A stretch of 49,521 bases of DNA from Actinomycetes bacterium. GTDB taxonomy: Bacteria; Actinomycetota; Acidimicrobiia; Acidimicrobiales; Ilumatobacteraceae. Shown piece by piece: positions 17,460 through 27,468 of the stretch. The position numbers and the translations under genes were made by a program. The notes under the pieces are model-generated. The model made no database searches. It saw only the letters and a list, made by a program, of their open reading frames with translations, and was not told the origin of the DNA. The number at the start of each line of letters is the position of its first letter. The stretch's first letter is position 1. The stretch lies in NCBI GenBank assembly GCA_014190235.1, contig BJGC01000017.1, positions 1-49,521 on the forward strand. The letters are read 5' to 3'.

Positions 17460-18308
17460 ATGAGCAGTCATCGTCCGCATCTCACTCCCTGGAAAGCTGC
17501 CGGAAAAAGAACAGAGCGCGGAACAACCGCAGATCAAGTCGTGCGCGATACGGGTTGGATATTTAATAACGAAACTGGTAACACGCTCACGCTCGAGCAG
17601 TTCGTCGAAACTGGTAACGCAGAAGTAGATAAGTACTTACGACGCTTTGGCTTGATGGCCACTGCAGGCAGTAAAAGCATTGTTGAGATCGGCTCTGGCA
17701 TCGGTCGCATGACGGCTGCCTTGACGAATGTGTTTGAGACTGTGGTGGCAACTGATATTGATGCTGCATTTCTTGAACGTTGTCGCGAAACAGTGGCAAA
17801 GTTTGGCAACACATCAACATTGCGCACTTCGCATATTGCCGATGGGCGCACTATTGCGCTGCCATCTCAAAGTGTCGACGTTGTGTTTTCTTACATCACT
17901 CTGCAGCACTGCAAACACGATGATGCCTTGGCTCTCACGGCTGAGGCGTACAGAATCGTCAAGCCAGGTGGGCGACTGATTCTGAATTACCGCACATGGG
18001 TGTTGTCAGACGCGTTCCTTATTCCGTTAAGCGCAATCATGCGAGTGTTGTGGCACACGCCCGTCATCGGTGAGCCGCTGTCTCGATGGCGATGGTCAAC
18101 GCGCCTGGGGTGGCAGGCCAATCGCCTGAGCCCACGACAGGTGTATGCCCATCTTGAGTCACTCGGTGTGCAACTCGAGACGCCGAAGGCTTTTTCGGGG
18201 GGTATTCGGGCACGACGACCAGTCAGTATTGGGGCAACGCAAGTTTTGCAAGATGAGTTTCCGATGGGCAATAAAAGTCATTGGTGGCTAGTTGCTCATC
18301 GCAGTTAG
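17460..18308 (+). CDS. Class I SAM-dependent methyltransferase
   Basis: 282 residues. Motif I is VEIGSGIGRMTAAL, followed by VVATDIDAAFLERCRE (acidic residue binding the ribose), then DVVFSYITLQHC (motif II region) and RIVKPGGRLILNYRTW. This is the UbiE/methyltransferase-11 layout. The substrate is unknown. ATG 17460 was preferred; the frame is open further upstream inside lysC. It lies between lysC and asd on the same strand and may share their transcript without sharing their pathway. Confidence 0.8.
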   Translation: MSSHRPHLTPWKAAGKRTERGTTADQVVRDTGWIFNNETGNTLTLEQFVETGNAEVDKYLRRFGLMATAGSKSIVEIGSGIGRMTAALTNVFETVVATDIDAAFLERCRETVAKFGNTSTLRTSHIADGRTIALPSQSVDVVFSYITLQHCKHDDALALTAEAYRIVKPGGRLILNYRTWVLSDAFLIPLSAIMRVLWHTPVIGEPLSRWRWSTRLGWQANRLSPRQVYAHLESLGVQLETPKAFSGGIRARRPVSIGATQVLQDEFPMGNKSHWWLVAHRS

Positions 18309-19745
<1,437 letters not shown>

Positions 19746-19770
19746 GCCACAACTCTACTGTTGTGCAGCG

Positions 19771-20838
19771 CTAGGGCGCTAGTAGCGAAGCCGCTATATC
19801 GGTGATTCCGTCTAGGTCAATAATGTCGGCGGACCGTTCGGCAACGCGAATACATGATGCTGATGTGAGGCCAAGCATAAATTGCGCGAGTTGGGCATCG
19901 GCCTGCTCGGCTTCGGAATGGAGTTGAGCCAGATTGCGCCATAAGTCACCATCGGGATCTTGTACATGCGTGAGCGCAACCTCGGCTGCAGTATCACCAA
20001 ACCGTGGGGGCATCCGATTGGCAATGACAAGATCGATCGCAATGTTGTTGCGTTGCAAACCATCAGCAAAGTACGAGGCTTCCTCAAGGGTGTCGGAGCG
20101 AGCCGACGCGACCAAAACAAATGAAGTCACGGAACCACGAAGCAGCGTCGCGCTCTGTCTTGCCCGCTGGCGAAAGCCGTCCTCCATGCCGGCGAAAGCT
20201 TGCAGAAACGCGATGGCATCGTCAAGAGCCGCCGCACCGACAATTTTTCCAGCGGTGCGAACTACTGGTTGTAGCGCAGTTGATATGAGTTTCATTCCGG
20301 TGAGCGTGGGTGAGATGAGCAATCGGAAAAGTCGATGCTCTAAGAAACGAGCGAGGCGCTCGGGTGCTTCGACAAATGCAAGTGCAGATCGCGTTGGTGG
20401 TGTATCAACAATTACAAGGTCAAAGCGATCGTCGCCCTGTAGCGCGAGCAGACGTTCAGCGGCAATATAGTCACGGGTTCCGCTGAGTGATCGCGACACA
20501 TTGCGATAGAAAGTGTTGTTTAGTATTTCGGTCACTTGTTCGGCGTCACTTGCAAATTGTGTCACCAGAGAATCAAATGTTTCTCCGACATCAAGCATGG
20601 TTGCCCACATCTGACCACGACCGATTTGTTTTACCAGAACTGGCTCATTGCCAATCTCGTCACGCAGACCAATTGCATCTGCAAGTCGTCGAGCAGGATC
20701 AATTGTGATGACGATGGCGCGACGGCCGATCTGTGCGGCCGAAAGAGCGAGTGCTGCTGCAATTGAAGTTTTGCCAACGCCACCGGTTCCGCAGCAGACC
20801 ACCACTGATTGAGTACGCAAGATTTGTTCAAGGCTCAT
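19771..20838 (-). CDS. ArsA/Get3-like P-loop ATPase (second of pair)
   Basis: 355 residues from ATG 20838. The deviant Walker A is CCGTGGVGKTSIAAALA (GKT), followed by ITIDPARRLADAIG (switch I-like), and VIVDTPPTRSALAFVEAPERL (switch II). This is the anion-transporting ATPase family that includes ArsA and Get3. In mycobacteria two such genes lie side by side (Rv3679/Rv3680). It overlaps the first gene by 4 bases (20835-20838). No arsenic-resistance genes are near, so a tail-anchored-protein or redox-related role is at least as likely as arsenite export. Confidence 0.85.
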   Translation of the reverse strand: MSLEQILRTQSVVVCCGTGGVGKTSIAAALALSAAQIGRRAIVITIDPARRLADAIGLRDEIGNEPVLVKQIGRGQMWATMLDVGETFDSLVTQFASDAEQVTEILNNTFYRNVSRSLSGTRDYIAAERLLALQGDDRFDLVIVDTPPTRSALAFVEAPERLARFLEHRLFRLLISPTLTGMKLISTALQPVVRTAGKIVGAAALDDAIAFLQAFAGMEDGFRQRARQSATLLRGSVTSFVLVASARSDTLEEASYFADGLQRNNIAIDLVIANRMPPRFGDTAAEVALTHVQDPDGDLWRNLAQLHSEAEQADAQLAQFMLGLTSASCIRVAERSADIIDLDGITDIAASLLAP

Positions 20839-21680
20839 GGCAGCGTCGCAATCGCAGATTCGAGCGTCGGTGTGAGTTCGAGACAAATCGACGCACTGTT
20901 TGAGAGTCGGGGTAGTCGAAGTTGTGGCAGCGGTAATTTCTGCGTGAGTAGAGCACATGCAAGTTCGTGTCGTTGTTGTCTGTTGCGTCGATATAACAGC
21001 GCCTCATTGAGTTCGGAGTTGCCTGTGCTGTTTTTGGGTAACGATTCATCGTCAATACCGTTGAGCACCACTGGTCCAAGCGCGACGCCAATCTGGTCTT
21101 CAATCTCAAATGCTGTGTCAATGAGTTCTGACACGGGTGTCAACTCTGGTGTCGACACCATCATCACTCGACATCGCGCAGGGTCCGCGAGCATATTGAG
21201 AATCTCGATTGCTTGCGTATGAATTGGTCCACCGCGCACCGCTTGACGCAATGACAATGGTGCACGCAGCAATCCAATGGTTTGTCCTGCAGGTGGACCA
21301 TCAACAATGATGAGGTCCCAGTCACCTGTTTGTTCGAGTTGTTTGATCTTGCCCAGAATTAAAAGGTCATCAATTCCCGGAGCGGTGGAGGCCACTAAAT
21401 CCACGATCCCGGCTGCCAATAAGCGTCGTGAGACTCGTCCAAGACCTAGGGAATCGAAATAATCTGCCAGTGCAGCACCAGGCGTGATGGCTAACCTTTC
21501 AACCTTCGGGTCAAGGCCCACAACAGGGTTTTTGCCTTCAATTTCAACCAAAAGGGTGTGAAGTCCGACACCTGTCGCCGCCTGCGCAAGTGCGGCGGCC
21601 ACGGTCGATTTCCCAACGCCGCCTTTGCCCGCCACAATGAGTACACGCGATGCGCTGAGAAAGTGTCGTGTATCCATCAA
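20835..21680 (-). CDS. ArsA/Get3-like P-loop ATPase (first of pair)
   Basis: 281 residues; ATG 21680 or the next codon 21677 starts it. Walker A is VAGKGGVGKSTVAAALA, then TLLVEIEGKNPV and LIIVDGPPAGQTIGLLRAP. It is shorter than its partner and has a degenerate C-terminal half. ATG overlap with the next gene indicates a two-subunit ATPase. It is divergent from the nfeD-like gene with only 12 bases between the start codons. Confidence 0.85.
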   Translation of the reverse strand: MMDTRHFLSASRVLIVAGKGGVGKSTVAAALAQAATGVGLHTLLVEIEGKNPVVGLDPKVERLAITPGAALADYFDSLGLGRVSRRLLAAGIVDLVASTAPGIDDLLILGKIKQLEQTGDWDLIIVDGPPAGQTIGLLRAPLSLRQAVRGGPIHTQAIEILNMLADPARCRVMMVSTPELTPVSELIDTAFEIEDQIGVALGPVVLNGIDDESLPKNSTGNSELNEALLYRRNRQQRHELACALLTQKLPLPQLRLPRLSNSASICLELTPTLESAIATLP

Positions 21681-21692
21681 TCGGAGGCCTTA

Positions 21693-23120
21693 GTGCGCAG
21701 AATAGTAAGCATCACCATGATGCTGGGCTTGGCAGTTCCAGTGTTGTCGACAATCGTTAGCGTACTTGTTTCGTCGCATGTGGCGCACGCCGCCGAAGTT
21801 GTTGACGCCGTTACTGCACCGCATGTTGCTAATGGTGTCATATCTGCAACTGTTGCGCCTGATCTTGCGCTCGTTGATGTCGTAGAAGTGAGTGGGATTA
21901 TTGACGAGATTGCTGTCGACGCAATCGAGCGCTCGCTTGAGAAGGCAACGAAGAATCAATCCCAAGCAGTCATCTTGCAACTCAACAGTCGAGGGGCGGT
22001 CGTGAGTCGTGCGCGCATGACAGAACTTCTAGAAACAATCAAGACATCAACTATTCCAGTTGCAGTGTGGGTGGGGCCCTCAGGCGCGCGTGCCTACGGA
22101 ATGCCTGCACAAATACTTGCGGTGGCAGACGTGACAGCAATGGCTCCTGGCTCACGCATCGGACGCATCGGTGTTCCGCTCAAAGTGAATGGTTCGAATA
22201 TTTCATTTGGTGCAGCAGATGAAGTTCTCGGAACACAAACTCTTGGTTTCTTGGAGGCTCGTGAACAAGGTGCTCTGAAGTTTGCAACTGATGATCGAGG
22301 TGTTCCGGTTTTGCGAAATATGTTGTACGTGCTTGACGGCGTTACGGTCAAAGGTGCCGCGCTTGACACAGTCGCTGACTCTATTGATGCAAATGGTCAG
22401 GTAGTGCGAGAAGCAACCACGGTTCGATTCTTTAAACTAGGACTCGTACCACGACTGTTGCATACGGTGGCGAGTCCGCCATCAGCGTTACTACTACTCA
22501 CTATTGGTCTTGCTCTTTTGATTTTTGAGTTTTTTACTGCCGGCATCGGTATTGCTGGCGTGGTCGGAGCAGTGTGTCTCATTCTTGGTGCACTCGGTGC
22601 CGGAGCGTTGCCTCTTAACGGTGTTGGTCTTGTACTACTCCTCTTGTCAATGGTCGCGTGTGCCGTTGACGTACAGGTGGGTGTTCCTCGGGTGTGGACT
22701 GGTGTCGGATTAACAATGTATTCGGCATCGACCTTTTTGCTATTTAATTCTGTTGATGGTCTGACGATGCGGCCGTCATGGATCACTTTGTTGGTATGCA
22801 TCGGAGGTCTAGCACTCACTTTCATCGTCGGAATGCCATCAATGACGCGCACTCGATTTGGCACACCAACGATTGGGCGTGACAACTTAATCGGAGCTCA
22901 AGGTATTACGGTCGGTGCGATTAACCCTGAAGGAACAGTTCGTGTCGATGGTGCTCAGTGGCATGCGCGCACCAACCGCGCCACTCCATTGAGCGACGCA
23001 CAGCATGTTCGAGTGGCAGCAATCGATGGCATCACATTATTGATCGAGCCTCTTGAGGGCGCTGCACGCGATTATCGGGAAATGCGCAAGACGGACTCAT
23101 CTGAAACTGCTGTGGAGTAA
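21693..23120 (+). CDS. NfeD-family membrane serine protease (ClpP-like domain plus NfeD domain)
   Basis: 475 residues from GTG 21693, which follows GGAGG at 21683-21687. A signal peptide ends near AHAAEV (about residue 33). The periplasmic part (about 50-235) is a ClpP/SppA-like protease domain (VEVSGIIDEIAVDAIERSLEKA; the candidate nucleophile is the Ser in WVGPSGARAYG). Four or so membrane helices follow (about 255-380), then a C-terminal NfeD OB-like domain (IGAQGITVGAINPEGTVRVDG). This is the long NfeD1b form linked to stomatin-type proteins and membrane quality control; no stomatin is adjacent. fxsA follows after 6 bases. Confidence 0.88.
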   Translation: MRRIVSITMMLGLAVPVLSTIVSVLVSSHVAHAAEVVDAVTAPHVANGVISATVAPDLALVDVVEVSGIIDEIAVDAIERSLEKATKNQSQAVILQLNSRGAVVSRARMTELLETIKTSTIPVAVWVGPSGARAYGMPAQILAVADVTAMAPGSRIGRIGVPLKVNGSNISFGAADEVLGTQTLGFLEAREQGALKFATDDRGVPVLRNMLYVLDGVTVKGAALDTVADSIDANGQVVREATTVRFFKLGLVPRLLHTVASPPSALLLLTIGLALLIFEFFTAGIGIAGVVGAVCLILGALGAGALPLNGVGLVLLLLSMVACAVDVQVGVPRVWTGVGLTMYSASTFLLFNSVDGLTMRPSWITLLVCIGGLALTFIVGMPSMTRTRFGTPTIGRDNLIGAQGITVGAINPEGTVRVDGAQWHARTNRATPLSDAQHVRVAAIDGITLLIEPLEGAARDYREMRKTDSSETAVE

Positions 23121-23126
23121 GCACTA

Positions 23127-23582
23127 ATGTTTTTGTTAATCTTTGCTGTCATTATCGCAGTGCCATTGATTGAGATTTATTTTGTCGTCAAGATTGGCTC
23201 TGTTGTCGGTGTGATCCCAACCATTGCTCTGCTGTTTGTAATTTCAGTTTTTGGGTCGCGGGTGGTGAAGCATCAAGGCTTGCGAGTGTGGCGCAAATTC
23301 AACGAACAAGTGAGTAGTGGCCATGTGCCATCTCGAGAACTCATTGAAGGCGTTTGCTTATTGGTGGCTGGTGCACTCTTGGTCGCCCCCGGATTTTTTA
23401 CAGATGCTCTGGGTTTCTTGCTCTTACTCCCACCGTTTCGACTTGTTGTTGTAAAAATTGTTGGTGCTCGAACCACAAATAAAGTCCAAGTTGTTCGTGC
23501 AACATACGACAGACCCGTGGTGGACATTAAAGAGCATCGCGACGACGACACTGGTCATGCAAACGGAGAACTAGGTCAGTGA
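23127..23582 (+). CDS. fxsA: FxsA-family cytoplasmic membrane protein
   Basis: 151 residues with the FxsA layout: VPLIEIYFVVKIGSVVGVIPT, the second helix with SVFGSRVVKHQG, and LLVAPGFFTDALGFLLLLPP before a hydrophilic tail. FxsA in E. coli relieves F-plasmid exclusion of phage T7; its normal role is unknown. The stop overlaps the Nudix gene's GTG by 4 bases. Confidence 0.9.
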   Translation: MFLLIFAVIIAVPLIEIYFVVKIGSVVGVIPTIALLFVISVFGSRVVKHQGLRVWRKFNEQVSSGHVPSRELIEGVCLLVAGALLVAPGFFTDALGFLLLLPPFRLVVVKIVGARTTNKVQVVRATYDRPVVDIKEHRDDDTGHANGELGQ

Positions 23583-24433
23583 GCACGCCGCGCAGCAGTG
23601 GTCCTGGCAAAGAAGAGTCATTTGATCCGCATACAGTGCCGATCAGTCAAGCCGCAACGGTATTGCTGGTGCGTGATGACGAGTTAGGCCTGGATGTATT
23701 TATGCTACGACGAACATTGTCTGCGGTGTTTGCGAGTGGAATGTATGTGTTCCCAGGTGGGCGAGTTGATAGCGCAGATTCTCACGAAGAACTTGGGGAA
23801 ATCTGTGATGGACTCACCGACGAACATGCGAGTTCTCTTCTTCAGATTCCGCGCAACGGCCTGTCATTTTGGGTTGCGGCAATTCGTGAATGTTTTGAAG
23901 AAGCAGGCGTTCTTTTGGCAAGACATGCCGATACTGGAGAGGTCGTACGTTTTGATACTCCTGAGGTGATTGAACGATTCGAAGATGCCCGACATTTAGT
24001 ACACGAAGGCGAACTCTCATTGACAGAACTCTGTCGCCGAGAAAATCTTCGCCTCACAACAGATGCAATTCACTATGTCAGCCACTGGATTACACCGGCT
24101 GGTGAACGTCGCCGTTTCGATACACGCTTCTTTGTTGCTCGTGCGCCACAAGCACAAGAACCCTTGCACGACGACGGCGAGACTATTGAAAGCCTGTGGG
24201 TGAAGCCACGCGAAGCACTCGGTCGCTTTGCATCAGGAGATCTGCAAATGTTGCCTCCAACAATCAGCAACCTTGAATTTTTGCTTGACTGTACGACAGC
24301 AGACGACGCTTTAGACGCAGCTCGTAAAGTTGGTGTGCCGCCAGTGATTGAGCCTCGTCTGCGACTGAACTCTGATGGCAAAGTGATTGCAGTTGTTATG
24401 CCAGATGAATCTGGCTACGACGAACTTGGCTAG
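23579..24433 (+). CDS. Nudix hydrolase (NUDT19-like)
   Basis: 284 residues from GTG 23579, which overlaps the fxsA stop (GTGA). The Nudix fold starts with AATVLLVRDDELGLDVFMLRR and FPGGRVDSAD. The catalytic helix AAIRECFEEAGVLL holds the REXXEEXG core, separated from the GG by about 40 residues, the long insertion known from NUDT19-type acyl-CoA diphosphatases. The substrate is probably CoA or acyl-CoA, inferred from this insertion. Confidence 0.82.
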   Translation: MSTPRSSGPGKEESFDPHTVPISQAATVLLVRDDELGLDVFMLRRTLSAVFASGMYVFPGGRVDSADSHEELGEICDGLTDEHASSLLQIPRNGLSFWVAAIRECFEEAGVLLARHADTGEVVRFDTPEVIERFEDARHLVHEGELSLTELCRRENLRLTTDAIHYVSHWITPAGERRRFDTRFFVARAPQAQEPLHDDGETIESLWVKPREALGRFASGDLQMLPPTISNLEFLLDCTTADDALDAARKVGVPPVIEPRLRLNSDGKVIAVVMPDESGYDELG

Positions 24434-25605
24434 CGACCGCGCACGCTCACTGCAACGACATCTTCAACGCGGGCCGTGCACCCAGACATTTCTGTTGCAT
24501 CAGGAGTGTCGTCAATAATGCGTTGCGCAATTGCCAAAAAGACGCCAGCAGCTTTGCCAATGTTGGCGAGCACTACCGGTTCACCAGAGTCGCTGCCAGC
24601 AGCAACGGTTGATTCGATTGGCACTTGACCGAGTAGTTCGACGCCAATCTCGTTGGCCAGGGTTTGTCCGCCACCAGTGCCAAACAATGCGTATTGCGTG
24701 CCGTGATCACATTCGAAAGTGCTCATGTTTTCGATCACTCCGGCGACACGCAAAAAACTGCGGCGTGCCATGTCTGCTGCACGGATAGCAACTTTTTGGG
24801 CCGATACTGCAGGCGTTGTGACGATGAGCAAGTCCGTGCGCGGCAACATGCGAGCAAGCCCCATCTGCACGTCACCTGTTCCGGGTGGCATGTCAATGAG
24901 TAAATAATCAAGTTCTCCCCACTCAACATCATGAAGAAATTGCTCAACAGCTTTAGTGAGCATCAGGCCACGCCACATCAGCGCTGTACTTTCGTCTTCT
25001 ACCAACATTCCCGTGGAGACAACTTTGAGCAGGCCTGAGCCGACAACGCGAACATTGGGAACAATCATTGGTTTTTCTCGACCGTCAACAGCTCGTGCTT
25101 GCAGGCGGTCAGGCATGCCGAGCATGCGCGGAATCGAGAATCCCCAAATGTCGGCATCTAACACACCAACGATTTTTCCGGCTTGGGCTAAAGCGGCGGC
25201 CAAATTGACTGTGACCGAACTCTTCCCGACGCCACCCTTGCCGCTGGCAATTGCCAAGATGCGTGTGTTGGCGGGGACTGCTGTATCGCTTGCTTGTTCT
25301 TTGGCGTTCCAGCGGGCGCGAGTCATGGCCGCAGTGCGTTCATCTGGGGTCATCTCGCCCCAATCGATGGTGACTTTGGTGATGGCCGGATGAGCGAGCA
25401 GGCGAGACTCAATGTCGTTACGGATCTGCACACGCAACGGGCATCCCTTAATCGTGAGTTTCATGGCGATGGTGACGAGTCCGTCAGTAAACGTGATGTC
25501 TCCGGCCATGCCAAGGTCGACGATATTGTCGCCTAGTTCTGGGTCGATGACGGCGCGCAACAACGAGCGGATGTCGTCAATGCTGGGGGCCGTGGTTTGG
25601 CTCAC
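24430..25605 (-). CDS. mrp: Mrp/NBP35-type Fe-S cluster carrier ATPase
   Basis: 391 residues from GTG 25605. The N-terminal MIP18/DUF59 domain (LLRAVIDPELGDNIVDLGMAG, LTIKGCPLR) precedes the P-loop ATPase with IASGKGGVGKSSVTVNLA, GVLDADIWGFSIPRMLG, LIDMPPGTGDVQM and VIENMS. The canonical CxxC for cluster binding is not obvious (IENMSTFECDHG keeps one Cys). It likely loads Fe-S clusters onto apoproteins; an IscA-type carrier gene is divergent next door, which fits. Upstream in-frame codons to 25713 overlap that promoter region and are rejected. It is convergent with the Nudix gene and overlaps it by 4 bases. Confidence 0.9.
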   Translation of the reverse strand: MSQTTAPSIDDIRSLLRAVIDPELGDNIVDLGMAGDITFTDGLVTIAMKLTIKGCPLRVQIRNDIESRLLAHPAITKVTIDWGEMTPDERTAAMTRARWNAKEQASDTAVPANTRILAIASGKGGVGKSSVTVNLAAALAQAGKIVGVLDADIWGFSIPRMLGMPDRLQARAVDGREKPMIVPNVRVVGSGLLKVVSTGMLVEDESTALMWRGLMLTKAVEQFLHDVEWGELDYLLIDMPPGTGDVQMGLARMLPRTDLLIVTTPAVSAQKVAIRAADMARRSFLRVAGVIENMSTFECDHGTQYALFGTGGGQTLANEIGVELLGQVPIESTVAAGSDSGEPVVLANIGKAAGVFLAIAQRIIDDTPDATEMSGCTARVEDVVAVSVRGR

Positions 25606-25681
25606 ATATCTAGTGTACGGGGCTGTAGGGTGAAGGGTAGAAATATCGTCATAATCCCTAGCCAAGCCCTTGGAGGTTCCC

Positions 25682-26002
25682 ATGATCACACTGACCGATG
25701 CAGCCGCAGTCAAAGTAGAGCAATTGCTTCTCGACGAAGGTGCCGCCGAAATGGCATTGCGCGTGGCCGTTAAGTCTGGCGGATGCTCAGGGTTTCAGTA
25801 CGACATGTATTTTGATGGCGACATTGCCGCCGATGACATCGTCATCACATTTGGCGCAGTGCGAGTTGTTGTTGACCCAGCGTCTGCTCCGCTACTTGAA
25901 GGCGCAAGTCTTGACTTCAAAGACGGTCTTAACGAACAAGGTTTTGCAATCAGTAATCCCGGCGCCACACGTAGTTGTGGTTGCGGCAAATCGTTTAGCT
26001 GA
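25682..26002 (+). CDS. IscA/HesB-type iron-sulfur cluster protein
   Basis: 106 residues from ATG 25682, with GGAGG at 25672-25676. It has the A-type carrier motif: first Cys in SGGCSGFQY and the C-terminal CGCGKSF, giving three cluster-ligating cysteines. It should accept and pass on [2Fe-2S] or [4Fe-4S] clusters. A TAGGGT box at 25626-25631 is a possible -10. The 3' end overlaps the convergent lipoprotein gene by 8 bases. Confidence 0.93.
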   Translation: MITLTDAAAVKVEQLLLDEGAAEMALRVAVKSGGCSGFQYDMYFDGDIAADDIVITFGAVRVVVDPASAPLLEGASLDFKDGLNEQGFAISNPGATRSCGCGKSFS

Positions 26003-26879
26003 TTCCAGTTGCTGCGAGCAACACACTGCGCACTTCTTCTTCGTTGAAAATGGCGTCAAGTCGCGCCTGAAGAATGCCTTTGGAGTCGGTGACAAATAAC
26101 GCTGGCTCATATGACATGTTGTATGCCTTCACTGCTGGAGCAGGAGTTGTTGCAGTCGAATCTGTGTACACATCAGCATGAATAAATACGACTGAGTCGC
26201 CAACATTTTTTTGTACGGCGATAAGTGCATCAAGAGCAGGTGCACATGTGCCGGTTTGGCAATACGCAGGTGTGCCTATGAGATACACGACAGGTTTTCC
26301 GGAGCGAAGCGCTTCGGTGAGTGTGATTGAATGAAATGGACAGGCCCCCTCTGTGCGGGTGCAAATTGGGTTGACGCCCTCGTTATTTAAAGTTGTTGGT
26401 GTATCAAATGGCGGTAACGCATCACCAACGAGTGGAATCCGTACTGCGGTGCGCTCCAGTATCTGAAACGCTGCACCATCTGATGGACCACCATCAACAA
26501 CGAGCGAATAAATACCCGGAGTATCAACGGTGACGATGAATGGCCAGTACGGCTGCGGAACGCCTGTGGTGTGTTTGGTCGATGTCACGTGTTGGACGAC
26601 AGTTTTACCAGAGGCAGTATCAACGACCTTGGCGGTGAGTATTTTGGGAAGCGATGTGTCTGCGTCAGTGAGGACACCCTTTTGAACGGCCAGTGAGATT
26701 GGCAAGCGAACAGTGCCTGGCACGAGGACATCGTTGGGAAACCGTTGCACGAGGGCCACGCTTTTGGGCAATGATGGGCCTGATCCGCCGCACGCACCCA
26801 AGGCAAAAGCACCGACGGTTGTGGTGCCTGCATAGATCAAAAAAGTGCGTCGTGAAAATGGCCGAAGAGATGTCATCAC
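25995..26879 (-). CDS. Tat-exported thioredoxin-like lipoprotein
   Basis: 294 residues. The N-terminus has a twin-arginine signal (SRRTFL) and a lipobox ALGAC, Cys at about 30. The C-terminal domain is thioredoxin-like: GKPVVYLIGTPAYCQTGTCAP with a CxxxxC pair in the place of the usual CxxC, then VVFIHADVYTD and a cis-Pro-like SYEPALFV. The middle region is beta-rich (TPGIYSLVVDGG). It may act as an extracytoplasmic thiol-disulfide protein; the unusual Cys spacing makes the activity uncertain. Confidence 0.72.
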   Translation of the reverse strand: MMTSLRPFSRRTFLIYAGTTTVGAFALGACGGSGPSLPKSVALVQRFPNDVLVPGTVRLPISLAVQKGVLTDADTSLPKILTAKVVDTASGKTVVQHVTSTKHTTGVPQPYWPFIVTVDTPGIYSLVVDGGPSDGAAFQILERTAVRIPLVGDALPPFDTPTTLNNEGVNPICTRTEGACPFHSITLTEALRSGKPVVYLIGTPAYCQTGTCAPALDALIAVQKNVGDSVVFIHADVYTDSTATTPAPAVKAYNMSYEPALFVTDSKGILQARLDAIFNEEEVRSVLLAATGIS

Positions 26880-26917
26880 TGCAATCGTAGAGGGGGTGGT
26901 GACCTACAGTAAGAGGT

Positions 26918-27280
26918 ATGGCCAAACAATCACCACCCGCAAGTCCGTATACCCCAGCCGTGCGAGCCGGAGACTGGATCATTGTGTCTGGTCAACTCGG
27001 CATCAAAGACGGCGCAATAGTGACGGGCGGTGTGGCAGCACAAACTGCTCAAGCAGTGGCAAACCTTAAGGCGCAACTCGCAACAATGGGAGCGTCGCTT
27101 AAAGATGTCAGCAAAACGCTGTGCTTTCTTACTGACATGGACACGTTCGCTGCATTTAACGAAGCGTATGTCGCTGGATTTGGAGACAGCCGCCCTGCGC
27201 GCAGCACGATTGGAGTCGCTGCATTGCCGTTTAATGGTGATGTTGAGATTGAGGCATGGGCGTACAAGCCAGTACGCTAA
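26918..27280 (+). CDS. ridA: RidA family protein
   Basis: 120 residues with YTPAVRAGDWIIVSGQLG, VSKTLCFLTDMDTFAAFN and RPARSTIGVAALPFNGDVEIEA; the Arg in RPARSTIGV is the substrate-binding residue of imine deaminases. It removes reactive enamine/imine intermediates from PLP enzymes; a PLP decarboxylase lies just downstream. TACAGT at 26905-26910, 7 bases before the ATG, suggests a leaderless mRNA. Confidence 0.9.
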   Translation: MAKQSPPASPYTPAVRAGDWIIVSGQLGIKDGAIVTGGVAAQTAQAVANLKAQLATMGASLKDVSKTLCFLTDMDTFAAFNEAYVAGFGDSRPARSTIGVAALPFNGDVEIEAWAYKPVR

Positions 27281-27285
27281 TTAAC

Positions 27286-27441
27286 ATGCCAGGCGTCGTC
27301 ATTATCATCCTTGTGTTACTTGCCTTCCCCGTTGTGGTTGGTTTGTCAACTGCTGCTCTCGCAGCGCTCATCGGACATTTCTTGTATTCAGATGCAGAGA
27401 CTCGCCACGAAGGCAGTGAACTACTCGAGACCAACGTCTAG
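27286..27441 (+). CDS. Small single-pass membrane protein (51 aa)
   Basis: 51 residues from ATG 27286, 5 bases after ridA. One long hydrophobic helix (about 4-33, VVIIILVLLAFPVVVGLSTAALAA in part) is followed by an acidic tail (SDAETRHEGSELLETNV). No family is recognised. Tight packing between ridA and the decarboxylase suggests that the three are one transcript. Confidence 0.6.
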   Translation: MPGVVIIILVLLAFPVVVGLSTAALAALIGHFLYSDAETRHEGSELLETNV

Positions 27442-27468
27442 TTGTTAGAAACGACGCCGTTGGTAGCG

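Noticed and set aside
20839-20958. 40-residue N-terminal extension of the second ArsA-like ATPase.
   Set aside because: It lies inside the coding region of the first ATPase; ATG 20838 overlaps the stop in the usual coupled manner.
19771-21680. Arsenic resistance operon based on the ArsA-like genes.
   Set aside because: No arsR, arsB/acr3, arsC or arsD is nearby, and paired Get3-like genes without them are usual in actinobacteria.
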